Of a DNA stretch of 64,000 nucleotides, positions 36,342 through 46,026 are shown one piece after another (the stretch's first letter is position 1; each line of letters starts with the position of its first letter). A model generated the notes under the pieces. That model searched no databases and was not told the DNA's origin. It worked only from the letters and a program-made list of their open reading frames with translations. The stretch is from Nisaea denitrificans DSM 18348 (GTDB taxonomy: Bacteria; Pseudomonadota; Alphaproteobacteria; Thalassobaculales; Thalassobaculaceae): the NCBI RefSeq assembly GCF_000426505.1, contig NZ_AUFM01000011.1:806001-870000 (forward strand). The letters are read 5' to 3'. The translations under genes and the position numbers were made by a program.

Positions 36342-36439
36342 GTTAAAAAGAGGATTCCTGTATCTGGAAAAAGACTGTTTCTGTTTCTGAGTGTGTGACG
36401 CGACGAGATTCCAAGGCGGGCGAACGCCACATCTCAGCG

Positions 36440-37648
36440 TCAGCGGCGTCCGTGTGCCAGCTTGACGGAATCCGGCATGGCCCGGAGTTTAGCCATGGCC
36501 AAAACCCCGAGGAATGGGCCCGCCGCTAGTGGAACAAAAGCGCCGCTCCAGCCCAACCAATCGACCAGAAATGGCACCGCGTGAATGGTTGCAATGGTAA
36601 GCACGAAGCCGATGCAGGTCTGGGTGGTGACCATGGTGCCGACATAAGTGGGCGGGGAGAGTTCGATAACGCTGGCTGAGAATTGGGCTGAGTCGGCGAT
36701 GATGGAAATGCCCCACACCACACACAAGATGACAAGTACATAAGTTGGCATACCAAACGCGAAACCGGCGAGGATGCAGCAAACTCCGCTGACCGCCATG
36801 GCGCCGATGGTAAGCCGGGTCCTGCCGATGCGATCCGCAAGAAAGCCACCGGCAATGCTGCCAACGGCGCCGGAGCCGATCATGGTGAAGGCGAGCAGTT
36901 TTGCCAATTCCGGAGCATGTTCACCGCCCGGGTAGATTGCCAGGCTGGACGCGAGGAACAGGCCTATCCAGGCCCAGACGGCATAGAGCTCCACCATGTG
37001 TCCGAAATAGCCGAAATTGGCGAGCCTGAGTGCCGGATCGGTCAAGGCCTGAAGCATCTGGCCAGGCTTGAAGGCTGCGGCCTTGGCAAATGGACGACCG
37101 GGCTCGAAGAGCTGGCAGAGAAGCCCGGCGACTGCCGCCATGGATGAGCTGGCAATAATGGTGAAACGCCAGTCGAGGCCGCCGAACAAATCGATCAGGT
37201 GTGGCGCCCCGGAGCCCAATGTCAGGGCCGCGACCAGCAGTCCTACCAGGAAGCCGCGGTCTTTCTCTGTCCAGGAGGAAACCAGAACCATGCCGACCGG
37301 ATAGACTCCGGCCATGCAGGCGCCGACGATAAAGCGCAGGACAGGCATCCAGGGACCGGCCGGATCGATCGCAAGCGTCGCCAGATTGGCGGCAGCAGCC
37401 GTGAGTGCGGCGAACATGAACAGCGTCTGCGGCCTGACCCGGTCGACGAGTGTGAAAAAGGCGCTCAGTAGAGTGCCCGCGACAAACCCGAAGGATACGG
37501 CGCTCGCCATGGCAGCGGCCTGACTGTCGCTCAGTACCATTTCCTGTCGAAGTCCCGGAATGATCGCCGAGCCGCTGAACCAGAGCGTCATGGCGAGGAC
37601 TTCGCAGAAGGTCAGCAGCGCGACGTTGCGCCATTTCCGATTCAGCAT
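36440..37648 (-). CDS. MFS transporter
   Basis: A 402-residue protein with twelve hydrophobic segments and MFS motifs, including FMFAALTAAAANLATLA, GACMAGVYPVGMVLVSSWTEKDRGFLVGLLVAALTLGSG and, in the second half, GGFLADRIGRTRLTIGAMAVSG, a classic loop 8-9 motif. The substrate is unknown: this group covers sugar, acid and drug carriers. No good ribosome site was seen. The gene is divergent from the gamma carbonic anhydrase. Confidence 0.83.
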   Translation of the reverse strand: MLNRKWRNVALLTFCEVLAMTLWFSGSAIIPGLRQEMVLSDSQAAAMASAVSFGFVAGTLLSAFFTLVDRVRPQTLFMFAALTAAAANLATLAIDPAGPWMPVLRFIVGACMAGVYPVGMVLVSSWTEKDRGFLVGLLVAALTLGSGAPHLIDLFGGLDWRFTIIASSSMAAVAGLLCQLFEPGRPFAKAAAFKPGQMLQALTDPALRLANFGYFGHMVELYAVWAWIGLFLASSLAIYPGGEHAPELAKLLAFTMIGSGAVGSIAGGFLADRIGRTRLTIGAMAVSGVCCILAGFAFGMPTYVLVILCVVWGISIIADSAQFSASVIELSPPTYVGTMVTTQTCIGFVLTIATIHAVPFLVDWLGWSGAFVPLAAGPFLGVLAMAKLRAMPDSVKLAHGRR

Positions 37649-37814
37649 GACGGGGAGATTCGCTGGTCACTGTTCATGGAATGCTTATTTGCCGTATTGC
37701 ATAAGGACGAGCGGTTCTGAACTTTCGCTCCTGACAATTCAAGTCCTGATGCTGCATGTCGGCCGTGACTGGTCTAGATATGTGATGACATACACTGGCT
37801 ACCTGGAGACGAGA

Positions 37815-38336
37815 GTGCCGGCACTTTTGAGACGTGTTAAGGGGAAGACGCCGACAGTCGCTGTCCCATCCTTTCTGGCGGAAACCGCAGCACTTATCGG
37901 TGACGTCACCGTGGGGGCGGAGAGCAGCATCTGGTATGGCGCCGTTTTGCGTGGTGATGACAATCCGATCCGCGTCGGGCGCCGCAGCAATATTCAGGAC
38001 GGGACAATCGTGCATGTCAGCTCAAAAGGGCAGGGCACGGAGATCGGCGACGATGTGTCGATTGGACACGCCGCGATCATTCACGCCTGTATTCTGGAAG
38101 ATCGTTCCTTTGTCGGCATGGGGGCGACCGTGATGGACGGAGCCATCGTCGAAAGCGGTGCGATGGTTGCTGCGGGCGCGCTTGTCGCTCCGGGCAAGAT
38201 TGTTCGCACGGGCCAACTCTGGATGGGTAACCCGGGGCGATACACACGCGATCTGACGGAGCAGGAGAAACAGTATCTCTCCTACGTCTCCGTCCATTAT
38301 TGGGAGTTGGCGCAGGAATATCTCGCGGAGGACTGA
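37815..38336 (+). CDS. Gamma-class carbonic anhydrase family protein
   Basis: A 173-residue left-handed beta-helix protein with repeated hexapeptides (GDVTVG, IGRRSN-like). The zinc ligands appear at TIVHVSS, SIGHAAI and IIHACI. Family members (YrdA, CaiE, PaaY) include true carbonic anhydrases and acetyltransferase-like or thioesterase proteins, so activity is probable but unproven. A frame from 37560 runs into the MFS gene; GTG at 37815 is preferred because GGAGACGA precedes it. Its end converges with phaC within a shared hairpin. Confidence 0.82.
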   Translation: MPALLRRVKGKTPTVAVPSFLAETAALIGDVTVGAESSIWYGAVLRGDDNPIRVGRRSNIQDGTIVHVSSKGQGTEIGDDVSIGHAAIIHACILEDRSFVGMGATVMDGAIVESGAMVAAGALVAPGKIVRTGQLWMGNPGRYTRDLTEQEKQYLSYVSVHYWELAQEYLAED

Positions 38337-38370
38337 CGCTGGGGCTCGAAGACCTGTCAGTCCTTTTTTT
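38330..38370 (+). terminator. Terminator shared by the carbonic anhydrase and phaC ends
   Basis: AGGACTGAC (38330-38338) pairs with GTCAGTCCT (38355-38363), followed by TTTTTTT on the plus strand. The stem covers both stop codons, with a 16-base loop. It is a usable rho-independent terminator for the plus-strand gene and forms a hairpin at the phaC end. Confidence 0.6.
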
Positions 38371-40156
38371 GCACTTTCACATAGCTGCCCGGTGCATCCT
38401 CGATCACGCTCAAGGCCCCGTCACCGGGGACCCTCGCCTCGACCTGACCGCCGCCATGACGAGACATCCATTTCGCCCATTCAGGCCACCAGGTGCCTTC
38501 GTGATAGGTCGCCCCTTCGAGCCATTTATCCGGTGATTTCGGTCGGCGGCTATTGGTGTAGTGGCCATATTTAGGCTTGTCGCCGGGCGGGTTGACCACA
38601 CCGGCAATATGGCCCGAGCCTGCAAGGCAGAATTTGATCGGACCGGAATAGATCTGTGTCGCCCGATATGTCGATTTCCATGGGGCGATATGGTCTTCCT
38701 TGGTCGAAAGGATAAATGCCGGGGTCTTGATCGTGCTGAGGTCAATCGGCGTCCCCGCAAGCGTGAGGGCGCCCGGCTCGATCAGTTTGTTCTCCTGATA
38801 CATTTTGCGCAGATAGAAGCTGTGCATCACCGCCGGCATCCGGGTTGAATCGGAATTCCAGTACAGCAGGTCAAACGGGAAGGGGTCCTTGCCGAGCAGG
38901 TAGTTGTTCACCACGAATGACCAGATAAGATCGTTGGCGCGCAGCATGTTGAATGTCGATGCCATCTCGGAGCCGTCGAGATAACCGCGCTTGTTCATCT
39001 TCTCTTCCAGAGCCGCGAGCTGCTCCTCGTCGATGAAAACGCTGAGCTCTCCCGCCTCCTCGAAATCAACCATGGTGGTGAAGAACGTGATCGACTTTAT
39101 GCGGTCGTCCTTCTTGGCGGTCATGTAGGCGAGGGTGGCCGCCATCAGCGTGCCGCCGATGCAATAGCCGATGACGTTCGCCTCTTTCTCGCCTGTTGCC
39201 TGCTCGATTGCATCGAGTGCAGCCAAGGGTCCCTCGAGCATGTAATCCTCAAAGGATTTCCGGCTCAATTTCTCGTCCGGATTGACCCAGGAAACGACGA
39301 AGACAGTGAAGCCCTCGGATACGGCCCAGCGGATGAAGGAGTTCTTCTCCCGCAGGTCCAAAATATAGAACTTGTTGATCCACGGCGGCACGATCAGCAG
39401 CGGACGGCGATAGACCGTCTCGGTCGATGGTGAGTATTGAATCAGCTGCATGAGGTCGTTCTGGTAGACCACTTTTCCGGGCGACGTGGCGATGTTCTTG
39501 CCGACTTCGAACGCGTCGGGATCTGTCATCCGGATCGACAGTTTGCCTTTGCCCCGCTCAAGGTCTTCAAGCAGGTTTTGCAGGCCATGCACAAGGTTGT
39601 CGCCATGGGTTTCAACGGTGGTCCGCAGCACTTCCGGATTGGTCATCAGGAAGTTCGTCGGTGCCATCGCGTCGACAAACTGGCGGGTATAGAAGTCGAC
39701 CTTTTGCTGGGTTTTCTGATCGAGCCCCTCGGTCTGTCCGACCAGATCCTGCGTCCAGCGCGATGTCAGAAGATAACTTTGTTTGATGAAGTCAAAGACG
39801 ACGTTTTCCTGCCAAGCCTCGTCGCGAAACCGGCGGTCGGTTGTCTCGGTCTGAACGGTTGGTTCGGTTTCTTTTCCCAGCCAGCGCTGCGTGGACCGGT
39901 TCCAGATATCCATATAGCCTTGCCAGAGATCCATCTGGGCCTGAACGAGATGAGCCGGATTGTTCATCATCTGATTCGTCAGGGACATGAAAGCGTCGGC
40001 CAGATGCAGCGGATCGGAATCCGCAGCCTTGCCGTCAAGTTTCTGGCGCTCCATGAAGCTGCTCACGAGCTTTTGCGATCGTGTTGCGATGTCTTGCATG
40101 GTGTTGGCGAATTCAACCGGGTCGATCTGCTTCATCTCCTCCGAATGCTCATGCAT
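38357..40156 (-). CDS. phaC: Class I polyhydroxyalkanoate synthase
   Basis: A 599-residue PHA synthase. The lipase-like box GYCIGG carries the catalytic Cys332, with STKEDHIAPW and GSGHIAGVVNPP providing the acid and His. YRRPLLIVPPWINKFYILDLREKNSFIRW is the family signature, and class I length (about 590-600) fits. It polymerises 3-hydroxyacyl-CoA into storage granules. phaA, phaB and phasins are not visible in the window, though the MaoC-type gene at 3.2 kb and thioesterases touch the same CoA pool. GAGGCGGGG lies close to the start. It is divergent from the OmpA lipoprotein. Confidence 0.95.
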   Translation of the reverse strand: MHEHSEEMKQIDPVEFANTMQDIATRSQKLVSSFMERQKLDGKAADSDPLHLADAFMSLTNQMMNNPAHLVQAQMDLWQGYMDIWNRSTQRWLGKETEPTVQTETTDRRFRDEAWQENVVFDFIKQSYLLTSRWTQDLVGQTEGLDQKTQQKVDFYTRQFVDAMAPTNFLMTNPEVLRTTVETHGDNLVHGLQNLLEDLERGKGKLSIRMTDPDAFEVGKNIATSPGKVVYQNDLMQLIQYSPSTETVYRRPLLIVPPWINKFYILDLREKNSFIRWAVSEGFTVFVVSWVNPDEKLSRKSFEDYMLEGPLAALDAIEQATGEKEANVIGYCIGGTLMAATLAYMTAKKDDRIKSITFFTTMVDFEEAGELSVFIDEEQLAALEEKMNKRGYLDGSEMASTFNMLRANDLIWSFVVNNYLLGKDPFPFDLLYWNSDSTRMPAVMHSFYLRKMYQENKLIEPGALTLAGTPIDLSTIKTPAFILSTKEDHIAPWKSTYRATQIYSGPIKFCLAGSGHIAGVVNPPGDKPKYGHYTNSRRPKSPDKWLEGATYHEGTWWPEWAKWMSRHGGGQVEARVPGDGALSVIEDAPGSYVKVQKKD

Positions 40157-40182
40157 CCCCGCCTCACTCTCTCAGCCGATCA

Positions 40183-40230
40183 TTTGAAATCGATTGTAGC
40201 AATAGTAGGGATAGAGTGTGGCATTTCAAA
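40183..40230. promoter_or_regulatory. Inverted repeat between phaC and the OmpA lipoprotein
   Basis: TTTGAAAT (40183-40190) and ATTTCAAA (40223-40230) are inverted copies 32 bases apart in the 202-base divergent region, which is otherwise A/T-rich. This may be an operator; no regulator gene is next to it. Confidence 0.25.
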
Positions 40231-40358
40231 GAATCATACCCTTAAAATCAGATAGTAATCTGTGTTTTTCCAAGCAACTATGGTAAATCCGTTCGCAGCA
40301 AGTTTACTGTCGAAGGCCGGTTTCGCGAGACTGGCCCGAGGGTCGGAGTTTCTGAAGG

Positions 40359-41699
40359 ATGACGGAAATGTATAAAGGGCGCCACAAATCGGCTTTGGGT
40401 CTTGTAACGGCCTTAAGCTTGACGCTTGCGGGGTGCTCATCCGTGCCGGACGCGCTTAATCCGGTTGAATGGTATAACGACTCCGCGTCTGCCGTCGGTG
40501 GCTGGTTCGATGATTCCGATGCCGATACGTCCGGCGATACCGGCACCTATCCGAGTGTCTCTTCTGTCCCCGATAATCCGGCGCCGCGCACGACGGCGAC
40601 AGAGCGAGCGGATATCAAGGATGAACTGGTCTCGGACAGGGCAAATGCCCAGTATGATGACAAAGGCACCGGGCCATCAGTGACAGATGCCAGCACTGGC
40701 TCACTTGCGCAGATTCAACCGAGAGCCCCTGCTGCTTCCGCCCCAAGCGAAGGGGCCGAAAGTGTCGCCACAGAAGAGATTAAGCCGCTTCGGATGACGG
40801 CTTCGGATGAAGCCACCAAGCAGATGGAGGAGCCGGCGACGGTAGCAGCTTCGTCGCTGCCGTCTCAGGCTGTGGCCGATACCGGAAACACTTCATCGCG
40901 GTCCAGCTTGTGGCCAAATTCGCCAGCGCCTGAATCAGAGGGTGATCGGCCGGTAACAAACGCCAGGGTAGGGGAGCCGACAACACGCAGTAGTCGCGCA
41001 GACCAGCCCCAAACCGGGACGCTCGGCGCGCGCTATAAGAAATTTATCTCTGACGCTAAAACTGGCTCCTCAGAAGCCGTTTCTGTTGAAACCCCTCCTG
41101 CATCGGAAACAGTCCAGGAGGAAGTACCGGCGGCGGCAACAGTAACTCAGACGGCATCGGTTCCAACGACCCCGGAGCCTGTCGTCCAACCTGAGCCGGT
41201 TCCGGCACCGCTTGCTGCGGAAACCGGGCTTCTGGCCCTTACTATTCCGGAGGACCAGCCATTCAATTTCGACGACCCGAGTGTGATCGTTGACGAGAGT
41301 GCACTGCCGGGATCCTTCGAAAACTATCCAGTTGGTGGTGGCGGTTCATACCAGGCAGGAATAATTCGCTTTACCAATGGGTCCTCCCGGCTGTCCGGCT
41401 CTGACCGCGGTGTAATTCGCGAGCTGGTGCCATTGATTCGGGACTACAACGCGAGTGTCGAGATCGTCGGCCACGCGTCGAGCCGAACCCGGAACATGGA
41501 TCCGTCCGAGCACAAGCTGATTAATTTCGAGCTTTCCTTGAAGCGTGCGAATGTGGTTGCCGAAGCGCTGATCAATGCGGGAGCGCCGTCCGACCGAATT
41601 TCAGTGCTTGCTGTTGGCGACAGCCAGCCTGTCTCCTCGGAAGCGATGCCGGCAGGAGAAGCGGAAAATCGTCGGGCTGAAATTTATCTCATCTATTGA
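40359..41699 (+). CDS. OmpA-family outer-membrane lipoprotein with long disordered linker
   Basis: A 446-residue protein. SALGLVTALSLTLAGC is a lipoprotein signal with the lipidated Cys26. About 300 residues of low-complexity sequence rich in Ser, Ala, Pro, Thr and Glu follow. The C-terminus from about 330 is an OmpA-like peptidoglycan-binding domain (EIVGHASSRTRNM, LSLKRANVVAEALINAGAPSDRISVLAVGDSQP). It should tether the outer membrane to peptidoglycan across the periplasm. An internal ATG three codons on is an alternative start. It precedes hom by 130 bases. A Pal-like role is possible but no tol genes are near. Confidence 0.85.
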   Translation: MTEMYKGRHKSALGLVTALSLTLAGCSSVPDALNPVEWYNDSASAVGGWFDDSDADTSGDTGTYPSVSSVPDNPAPRTTATERADIKDELVSDRANAQYDDKGTGPSVTDASTGSLAQIQPRAPAASAPSEGAESVATEEIKPLRMTASDEATKQMEEPATVAASSLPSQAVADTGNTSSRSSLWPNSPAPESEGDRPVTNARVGEPTTRSSRADQPQTGTLGARYKKFISDAKTGSSEAVSVETPPASETVQEEVPAAATVTQTASVPTTPEPVVQPEPVPAPLAAETGLLALTIPEDQPFNFDDPSVIVDESALPGSFENYPVGGGGSYQAGIIRFTNGSSRLSGSDRGVIRELVPLIRDYNASVEIVGHASSRTRNMDPSEHKLINFELSLKRANVVAEALINAGAPSDRISVLAVGDSQPVSSEAMPAGEAENRRAEIYLIY

Positions 41700-41828
41700 C
41701 CCGCGCTCCCTGCGGGGTATGAAAGCGGGGCCTTGGTGGCTCTGCCGCCGGGCCGCACGTTAAATCTGCTGCGGCGGGATCCATAAATGGACGGATTCCG
41801 GCGCATGTCCGTTAGGGAGAATGCATCC

Positions 41829-43118
41829 ATGCAGCCGTTCAGAATAGCAATCGCCGGACTGGGTACTGTCGGGGCGGAGACGGCGCGTATTTTGCTGACT
41901 GACACAGCGATGCTGAGCGCCCGTGCCGGGCGTGCCATCGAGTTGAAGGCCGTATCGGCTCGGGACAGAAGCCGTGACCGCGGTGTCGATCTTGCTGGTG
42001 TTGACTGGGTTGATGACGCGGCGGTGTTGGCTGGCCGCGACGACGTCGATTGCGTGCTGGAACTCATCGGCGGCTCTGAAGGCGTGGCCTATGACCTCGT
42101 GCTGGGAGCTATAAAGTCGGGCAAGTCGGTCGTTACAGCGAATAAGGCTTTGGTCGCGCATCACGGATCCGAAATAGCCAAAGCATGCGAAGAGCAAGAT
42201 GTCGGCCTCGGGTTCGAGGCTGCAGTTGCCGGCGGTATCCCGATCATCAAGTCGCTGCGTGAAGGGCTTGCCGGGAATCATATCAAGCGGATCTATGGAA
42301 TTCTGAACGGCACCTGCAATTACATCATGAGTGTGATGCGCGAGACCGGCCGCCCGTTCGACGATGTGCTGGCCGATGCACAGCGGCTTGGATACGCCGA
42401 AGCCGACCCGTCCTTTGACGTGGACGGGGTAGATGCTGCGCACAAGCTCGCCATTCTTTCGGCAATCGCCTTTGGCCACCATGTCGACTTCGAAAACGTC
42501 CATGTCGAGGGGGTCCGTCATGTCTCGCCGCTGGACATCACGTTCGCCGAGGAACTCGGTTACCGCATCAAGCTGCTCGGGATTGCCGAGGAAACGGATG
42601 CAGGCGTGCAGCAGCGCGTCCATCCCTGCATGGTGAAGGCGGATACACCCATCGGGCAGGTCGAGGATGTGTTTAATGCCGTGGTCGCTGAAGGCAGCGC
42701 CGTTGGGACAACGCTCTCCTACGGCCGCGGCGCCGGAGCCGGGCCGACCGCGTCTGCAGTGATTGCCGACGTCATGGATCTCGCGGCTGGCCGCCGGGTC
42801 CCGGTATTCGGTCTTGATTCAAGCAAGCTTTCGGCAGCCCGGACAGCGCCGATCTCTTCGTTGACGGGATGTTATTATCTGCGCCTGATGGTGATCGATC
42901 GGCCGGGTGTGCTCGCCGATGTAACGGCAATTTTCCGGGATCATGATGTCTCTATCGAGGCGATGATCCAGCGGGCGCGAAATCCGGAAGAGGCGGTGCC
43001 GCTGGTCCTGACCACGCATGAAACCTCGGAAACGGCGATAAAAGCATCGTTCGAGGAACTGGCGAGGCTGAATTGCGTGCTGGAAGAGCCGCGGCAGATC
43101 AGGATAGAAGACTTCTGA
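41829..43118 (+). CDS. hom: Homoserine dehydrogenase
   Basis: A 429-residue enzyme. FRIAIAGLGTVGAETARIL is the NAD(P) motif, VVTANKALVAHHG and GIPIIKSLREGLAGNHIKRIYGILNGTCNYIM are catalytic-domain signatures, and the C-terminus (YYLRLMVIDRPGVLADVTAIF) is an ACT regulatory domain, probably for threonine. It reduces aspartate semialdehyde to homoserine for threonine and methionine; its product feeds the sulfhydrylase at 13 kb. TAGGGAGA precedes the ATG at 41829. It is the first gene of hom-glpX-recJ. Confidence 0.95.
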   Translation: MQPFRIAIAGLGTVGAETARILLTDTAMLSARAGRAIELKAVSARDRSRDRGVDLAGVDWVDDAAVLAGRDDVDCVLELIGGSEGVAYDLVLGAIKSGKSVVTANKALVAHHGSEIAKACEEQDVGLGFEAAVAGGIPIIKSLREGLAGNHIKRIYGILNGTCNYIMSVMRETGRPFDDVLADAQRLGYAEADPSFDVDGVDAAHKLAILSAIAFGHHVDFENVHVEGVRHVSPLDITFAEELGYRIKLLGIAEETDAGVQQRVHPCMVKADTPIGQVEDVFNAVVAEGSAVGTTLSYGRGAGAGPTASAVIADVMDLAAGRRVPVFGLDSSKLSAARTAPISSLTGCYYLRLMVIDRPGVLADVTAIFRDHDVSIEAMIQRARNPEEAVPLVLTTHETSETAIKASFEELARLNCVLEEPRQIRIEDF

Positions 43119-43184
43119 CTTTCGGCTGCCACAGGCTCCGGACAGGAATTAACAAAACCAAGATGACAAAAAAGGACGACAATT

Positions 43185-44192
43185 ATGGCTGAGAGGGAAA
43201 CGCAGGGCGCGCTGACCATGGACCGGAACCTTGCGCTCGAAGCTGTGCGGGTGACGGAAGCAGCTGCGCTCGCGGCGTCCCGCCTGATGGGGCGTGGCGA
43301 CGAAAAAGAAGCCGATCAGGCTGCAGTCGACGCTATGCGGAGTGCCCTCAACAATCTTGAGATCGACGGCACCGTGGTAATCGGCGAAGGCGAACGCGAC
43401 GAGGCGCCGATGCTTTATATCGGTGAGAAGGTCGGTAAGGGTGGCCCGAAGATCGATATTGCACTCGATCCGCTGGAAGGCACCACGATTACGGCCAAGG
43501 GCGGCCCGAACGCGCTTGCCGTCGTGGCAATGGCGAACGAGGGCGGCTTCCTGAATGCGCCGGACGTTTATATGGACAAGATCGCCGTTGGCGCCGATCT
43601 GCCGGAAGGCGTGGTCGACCTCGACAACAGCGTTGCGGAAAATCTCGCCAATCTCGCCAAGGCGAAGAAGATGGCGATTGAGGATCTGGTGGTTTGTATT
43701 CTCGACCGCCCGCGCCACAGCGATCTGATTGCCAGGGTGCGCGACGCGGGTGCACGGATCATGCTGATCGACGACGGCGACGTTTCCGGTGTTATCGCGA
43801 CGTCCCAGCCGACCAGCGGCGTTGATCTCTATATGGGCTCCGGCGGCGCTCCCGAGGGCGTTCTGGCCGCGGCCGCACTACGTTGCATCGGCGGTCAGAT
43901 GCAGAGCCGCCTGTTGTTCCGCAATGATGATGAGCGTGGCCGGGCGACCCGTCTCGGCATCACCGATTTCGATCGCAAATATGGCCTGCTGGATCTGGCC
44001 AGCGGCGACGTGATGTTCGCGGCGACAGGCGTTACCACCGGCACGATGCTGCAGGGCGTACGCAAATATCCGGGCGGGGCAATGACTCACTCGATCATCA
44101 TGCGTTCCAAGACCGGCACCGTCCGGACTGTTGAAGCGCATCACGACTGGACCCGGAAGTCTTCTGAAACCGGCTTCGACAAAGACCAGTAA
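43185..44192 (+). CDS. glpX: Class II fructose-1,6-bisphosphatase
   Basis: A 335-residue GlpX-type phosphatase. VVIGEGERDEAPMLYIGEKVG and DIALDPLEGTTITAKGG hold the metal-binding acids, and GVDLYMGSGGAPEGVLAAAALRCIGGQ is a family signature. It dephosphorylates fructose 1,6-bisphosphate in gluconeogenesis. AAGGACG is the ribosome site. It stands between hom and recJ on the same strand; the hom-glpX-recJ arrangement, as I recall it, is common in alphaproteobacteria. Confidence 0.95.
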   Translation: MAERETQGALTMDRNLALEAVRVTEAAALAASRLMGRGDEKEADQAAVDAMRSALNNLEIDGTVVIGEGERDEAPMLYIGEKVGKGGPKIDIALDPLEGTTITAKGGPNALAVVAMANEGGFLNAPDVYMDKIAVGADLPEGVVDLDNSVAENLANLAKAKKMAIEDLVVCILDRPRHSDLIARVRDAGARIMLIDDGDVSGVIATSQPTSGVDLYMGSGGAPEGVLAAAALRCIGGQMQSRLLFRNDDERGRATRLGITDFDRKYGLLDLASGDVMFAATGVTTGTMLQGVRKYPGGAMTHSIIMRSKTGTVRTVEAHHDWTRKSSETGFDKDQ

Positions 44193-44196
44193 ACCC

Positions 44197-45972
44197 ATGC
44201 AGAGTTTCCTCGGGGTCGAGCGCTCCTTCACCGGCAAACGCTGGATCCCGAGGCATGGCACGAATCCGGAAACCGAACGTGTCGGTCTCGCTATCGCCCA
44301 GAGATTCGGTTTTCCGGAACTGGTCGGACGGCTGATCGCCTCCCGCAATATCGGGTTGGATGAGGTCGAGAGCTTTCTCGATCCGACCCTGAAATCCCTG
44401 ATGCCGGATCCGGGCATCTTGCAGGACATGGCGCCCTGCATCGAGCGGATCGCTAAAGCGGTGAGAGACGGCGAACCGATCGCGGTTTTCTCCGACTATG
44501 ACGTTGATGGAGCGACCTCTGCCGCCATTCTGATCCGCTACCTGCGCTGGATCGGTGTTGATCCGCTGCTCTATATCCCGGACCGGATAAGCGAAGGCTA
44601 TGGGCCGAACGCGCCCGCGCTTTTGAAGCTGAAGGAGCAGGGTGCTTCCCTGATCATCACGCTCGATTGCGGCGTGACCGCCTACGATCCTCTGCAAGCA
44701 GCGGCAGATGCCGGTATCGAGATGATTGTCGTCGATCATCACATGGCGGAACCGGAGCTGCCGAAAGCGCTCGCGATCGTCAATCCGAACCGAATGGATG
44801 AGGACGGATCGCTCGGCCATCTTGCGGCATGTGGTGTCACGTTCCTCGTCACAGTCGCACTGAACCGGGCTCTGCGCGAGGCTGGCTATTTCAATGGTCG
44901 GCAGGAGCCGAACCTGCTGCACCTTCTGGATCTGGTGGCGCTCGGCACGGTGTGCGACGTGGTGCCCTTGAAAGGCCTGAATCGTGCCTTCGTCATCCAG
45001 GGCCTCAAGGTCATGGCCAAGCGCGGCAACAAGGGCCTTGTGGCGCTCGCTGACGTTGCCGGTGTCGATGCACGTCCGGAGCCTTATCATCTGGGCTACG
45101 TCCTCGGCCCACGTGTGAATGCGGGCGGGCGTGTCGGCAAAAGTGATCTGGGCGCACGTCTGCTTCTGACCGATTCTCCGGAAGAGGCTGTCGCACTGGC
45201 GGCTGAACTCGACAGCTTCAATACGGACCGGCGTGAGATCGAGGCGCAGGTGCTGGCGGAAGCCGAGGCACTTGCAGCGGAACAACCTGATGATGCGCCG
45301 GCAATCATTGTAGCTGCACAGAACTGGCATCCAGGCGTCATCGGTATTGTCGCTGGACGCCTGAAAGAACGGTATGACCGTCCGGCTTGCGTGATTGCGC
45401 TGGATAACGGGATCGGTAAAGGCTCCGGACGCTCCGTCCCGGGCGTGTCTCTTGGCCCGGCTATCATCGCGGCCCATCAGGCGGGGCTGCTTGTCGCGGG
45501 CGGCGGTCATGCCATGGCTGCCGGTTTCACAATCGAAGCAGACAAGCTGGATGCCTTCCGGGCGTTTCTCGGGGAGCGTATTCACAGCGAGCTGGAAGGT
45601 GAACCTATCGTGCCGACGCTTTCGGTCGATTCGTCGCTCGCCATTGGGGGAGCGAGCAGGGATCTGGTCGACACTATCCAGAAAGTCGGTCCGTTCGGTG
45701 CCGGGAATTCAGAGCCGCGTTTCGTTCTGACCGATGTTCGCCTTGTTGATGTTCGTGAAGTCGGCACAGGCCATGTGCGTTGTGTCTTTACGGGCCCGGA
45801 CGGCAAGCGTCTGAAAGGCATCGCTTTTCGCGCCCTGGAAGGTGATCTGGGACCGGCATTGCTGAAAAGCAGTGGACGCCCGATCCATGTCGCAGGCCAC
45901 CTCCGGCCGGATGACTGGAATGGCCGCAGCGATGTGCAGATCATGATCGACGACGCCGCCGACGTCTCCTGA
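44197..45972 (+). CDS. recJ: Single-stranded-DNA-specific exonuclease RecJ
   Basis: A 591-residue RecJ. FSDYDVDGATSAAIL, VDHHMAEPELP (the DHH motif), LLHLLDLVALGTVCDVVPL and GPRVNAGGRVGKSDLGARLLL are all core motifs, and the C-terminal DHHA1 segment has SGRSVPGVSL and GGHAMAAGFTI. It degrades single-stranded DNA 5' to 3' in recombination and mismatch repair. It begins five bases after the glpX stop. A strong hairpin follows. Confidence 0.95.
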   Translation: MQSFLGVERSFTGKRWIPRHGTNPETERVGLAIAQRFGFPELVGRLIASRNIGLDEVESFLDPTLKSLMPDPGILQDMAPCIERIAKAVRDGEPIAVFSDYDVDGATSAAILIRYLRWIGVDPLLYIPDRISEGYGPNAPALLKLKEQGASLIITLDCGVTAYDPLQAAADAGIEMIVVDHHMAEPELPKALAIVNPNRMDEDGSLGHLAACGVTFLVTVALNRALREAGYFNGRQEPNLLHLLDLVALGTVCDVVPLKGLNRAFVIQGLKVMAKRGNKGLVALADVAGVDARPEPYHLGYVLGPRVNAGGRVGKSDLGARLLLTDSPEEAVALAAELDSFNTDRREIEAQVLAEAEALAAEQPDDAPAIIVAAQNWHPGVIGIVAGRLKERYDRPACVIALDNGIGKGSGRSVPGVSLGPAIIAAHQAGLLVAGGGHAMAAGFTIEADKLDAFRAFLGERIHSELEGEPIVPTLSVDSSLAIGGASRDLVDTIQKVGPFGAGNSEPRFVLTDVRLVDVREVGTGHVRCVFTGPDGKRLKGIAFRALEGDLGPALLKSSGRPIHVAGHLRPDDWNGRSDVQIMIDDAADVS

Positions 45973-45980
45973 CAAATATA

Positions 45981-46006
45981 AAGCGGTGCCCTGAGGCACC
46001 GCTTTT
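45981..46006. terminator. Bidirectional terminator between recJ and the cyclase gene
   Basis: AAGCGGTGCC (45981-45990) and GGCACCGCTT (45995-46004) form a 10-bp stem with loop CTGA and T on one side and A on the other. It ends recJ from the left and the cyclase-family gene from the right. Confidence 0.8.
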
Positions 46007-46026
46007 CTGGTCGTAAGGTTGTGCCT

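Noticed and set aside
44098-45585. 495-codon minus-strand frame opposite recJ
   Set aside because: RecJ motifs on the plus strand are complete; the antisense frame is a codon-use artefact.
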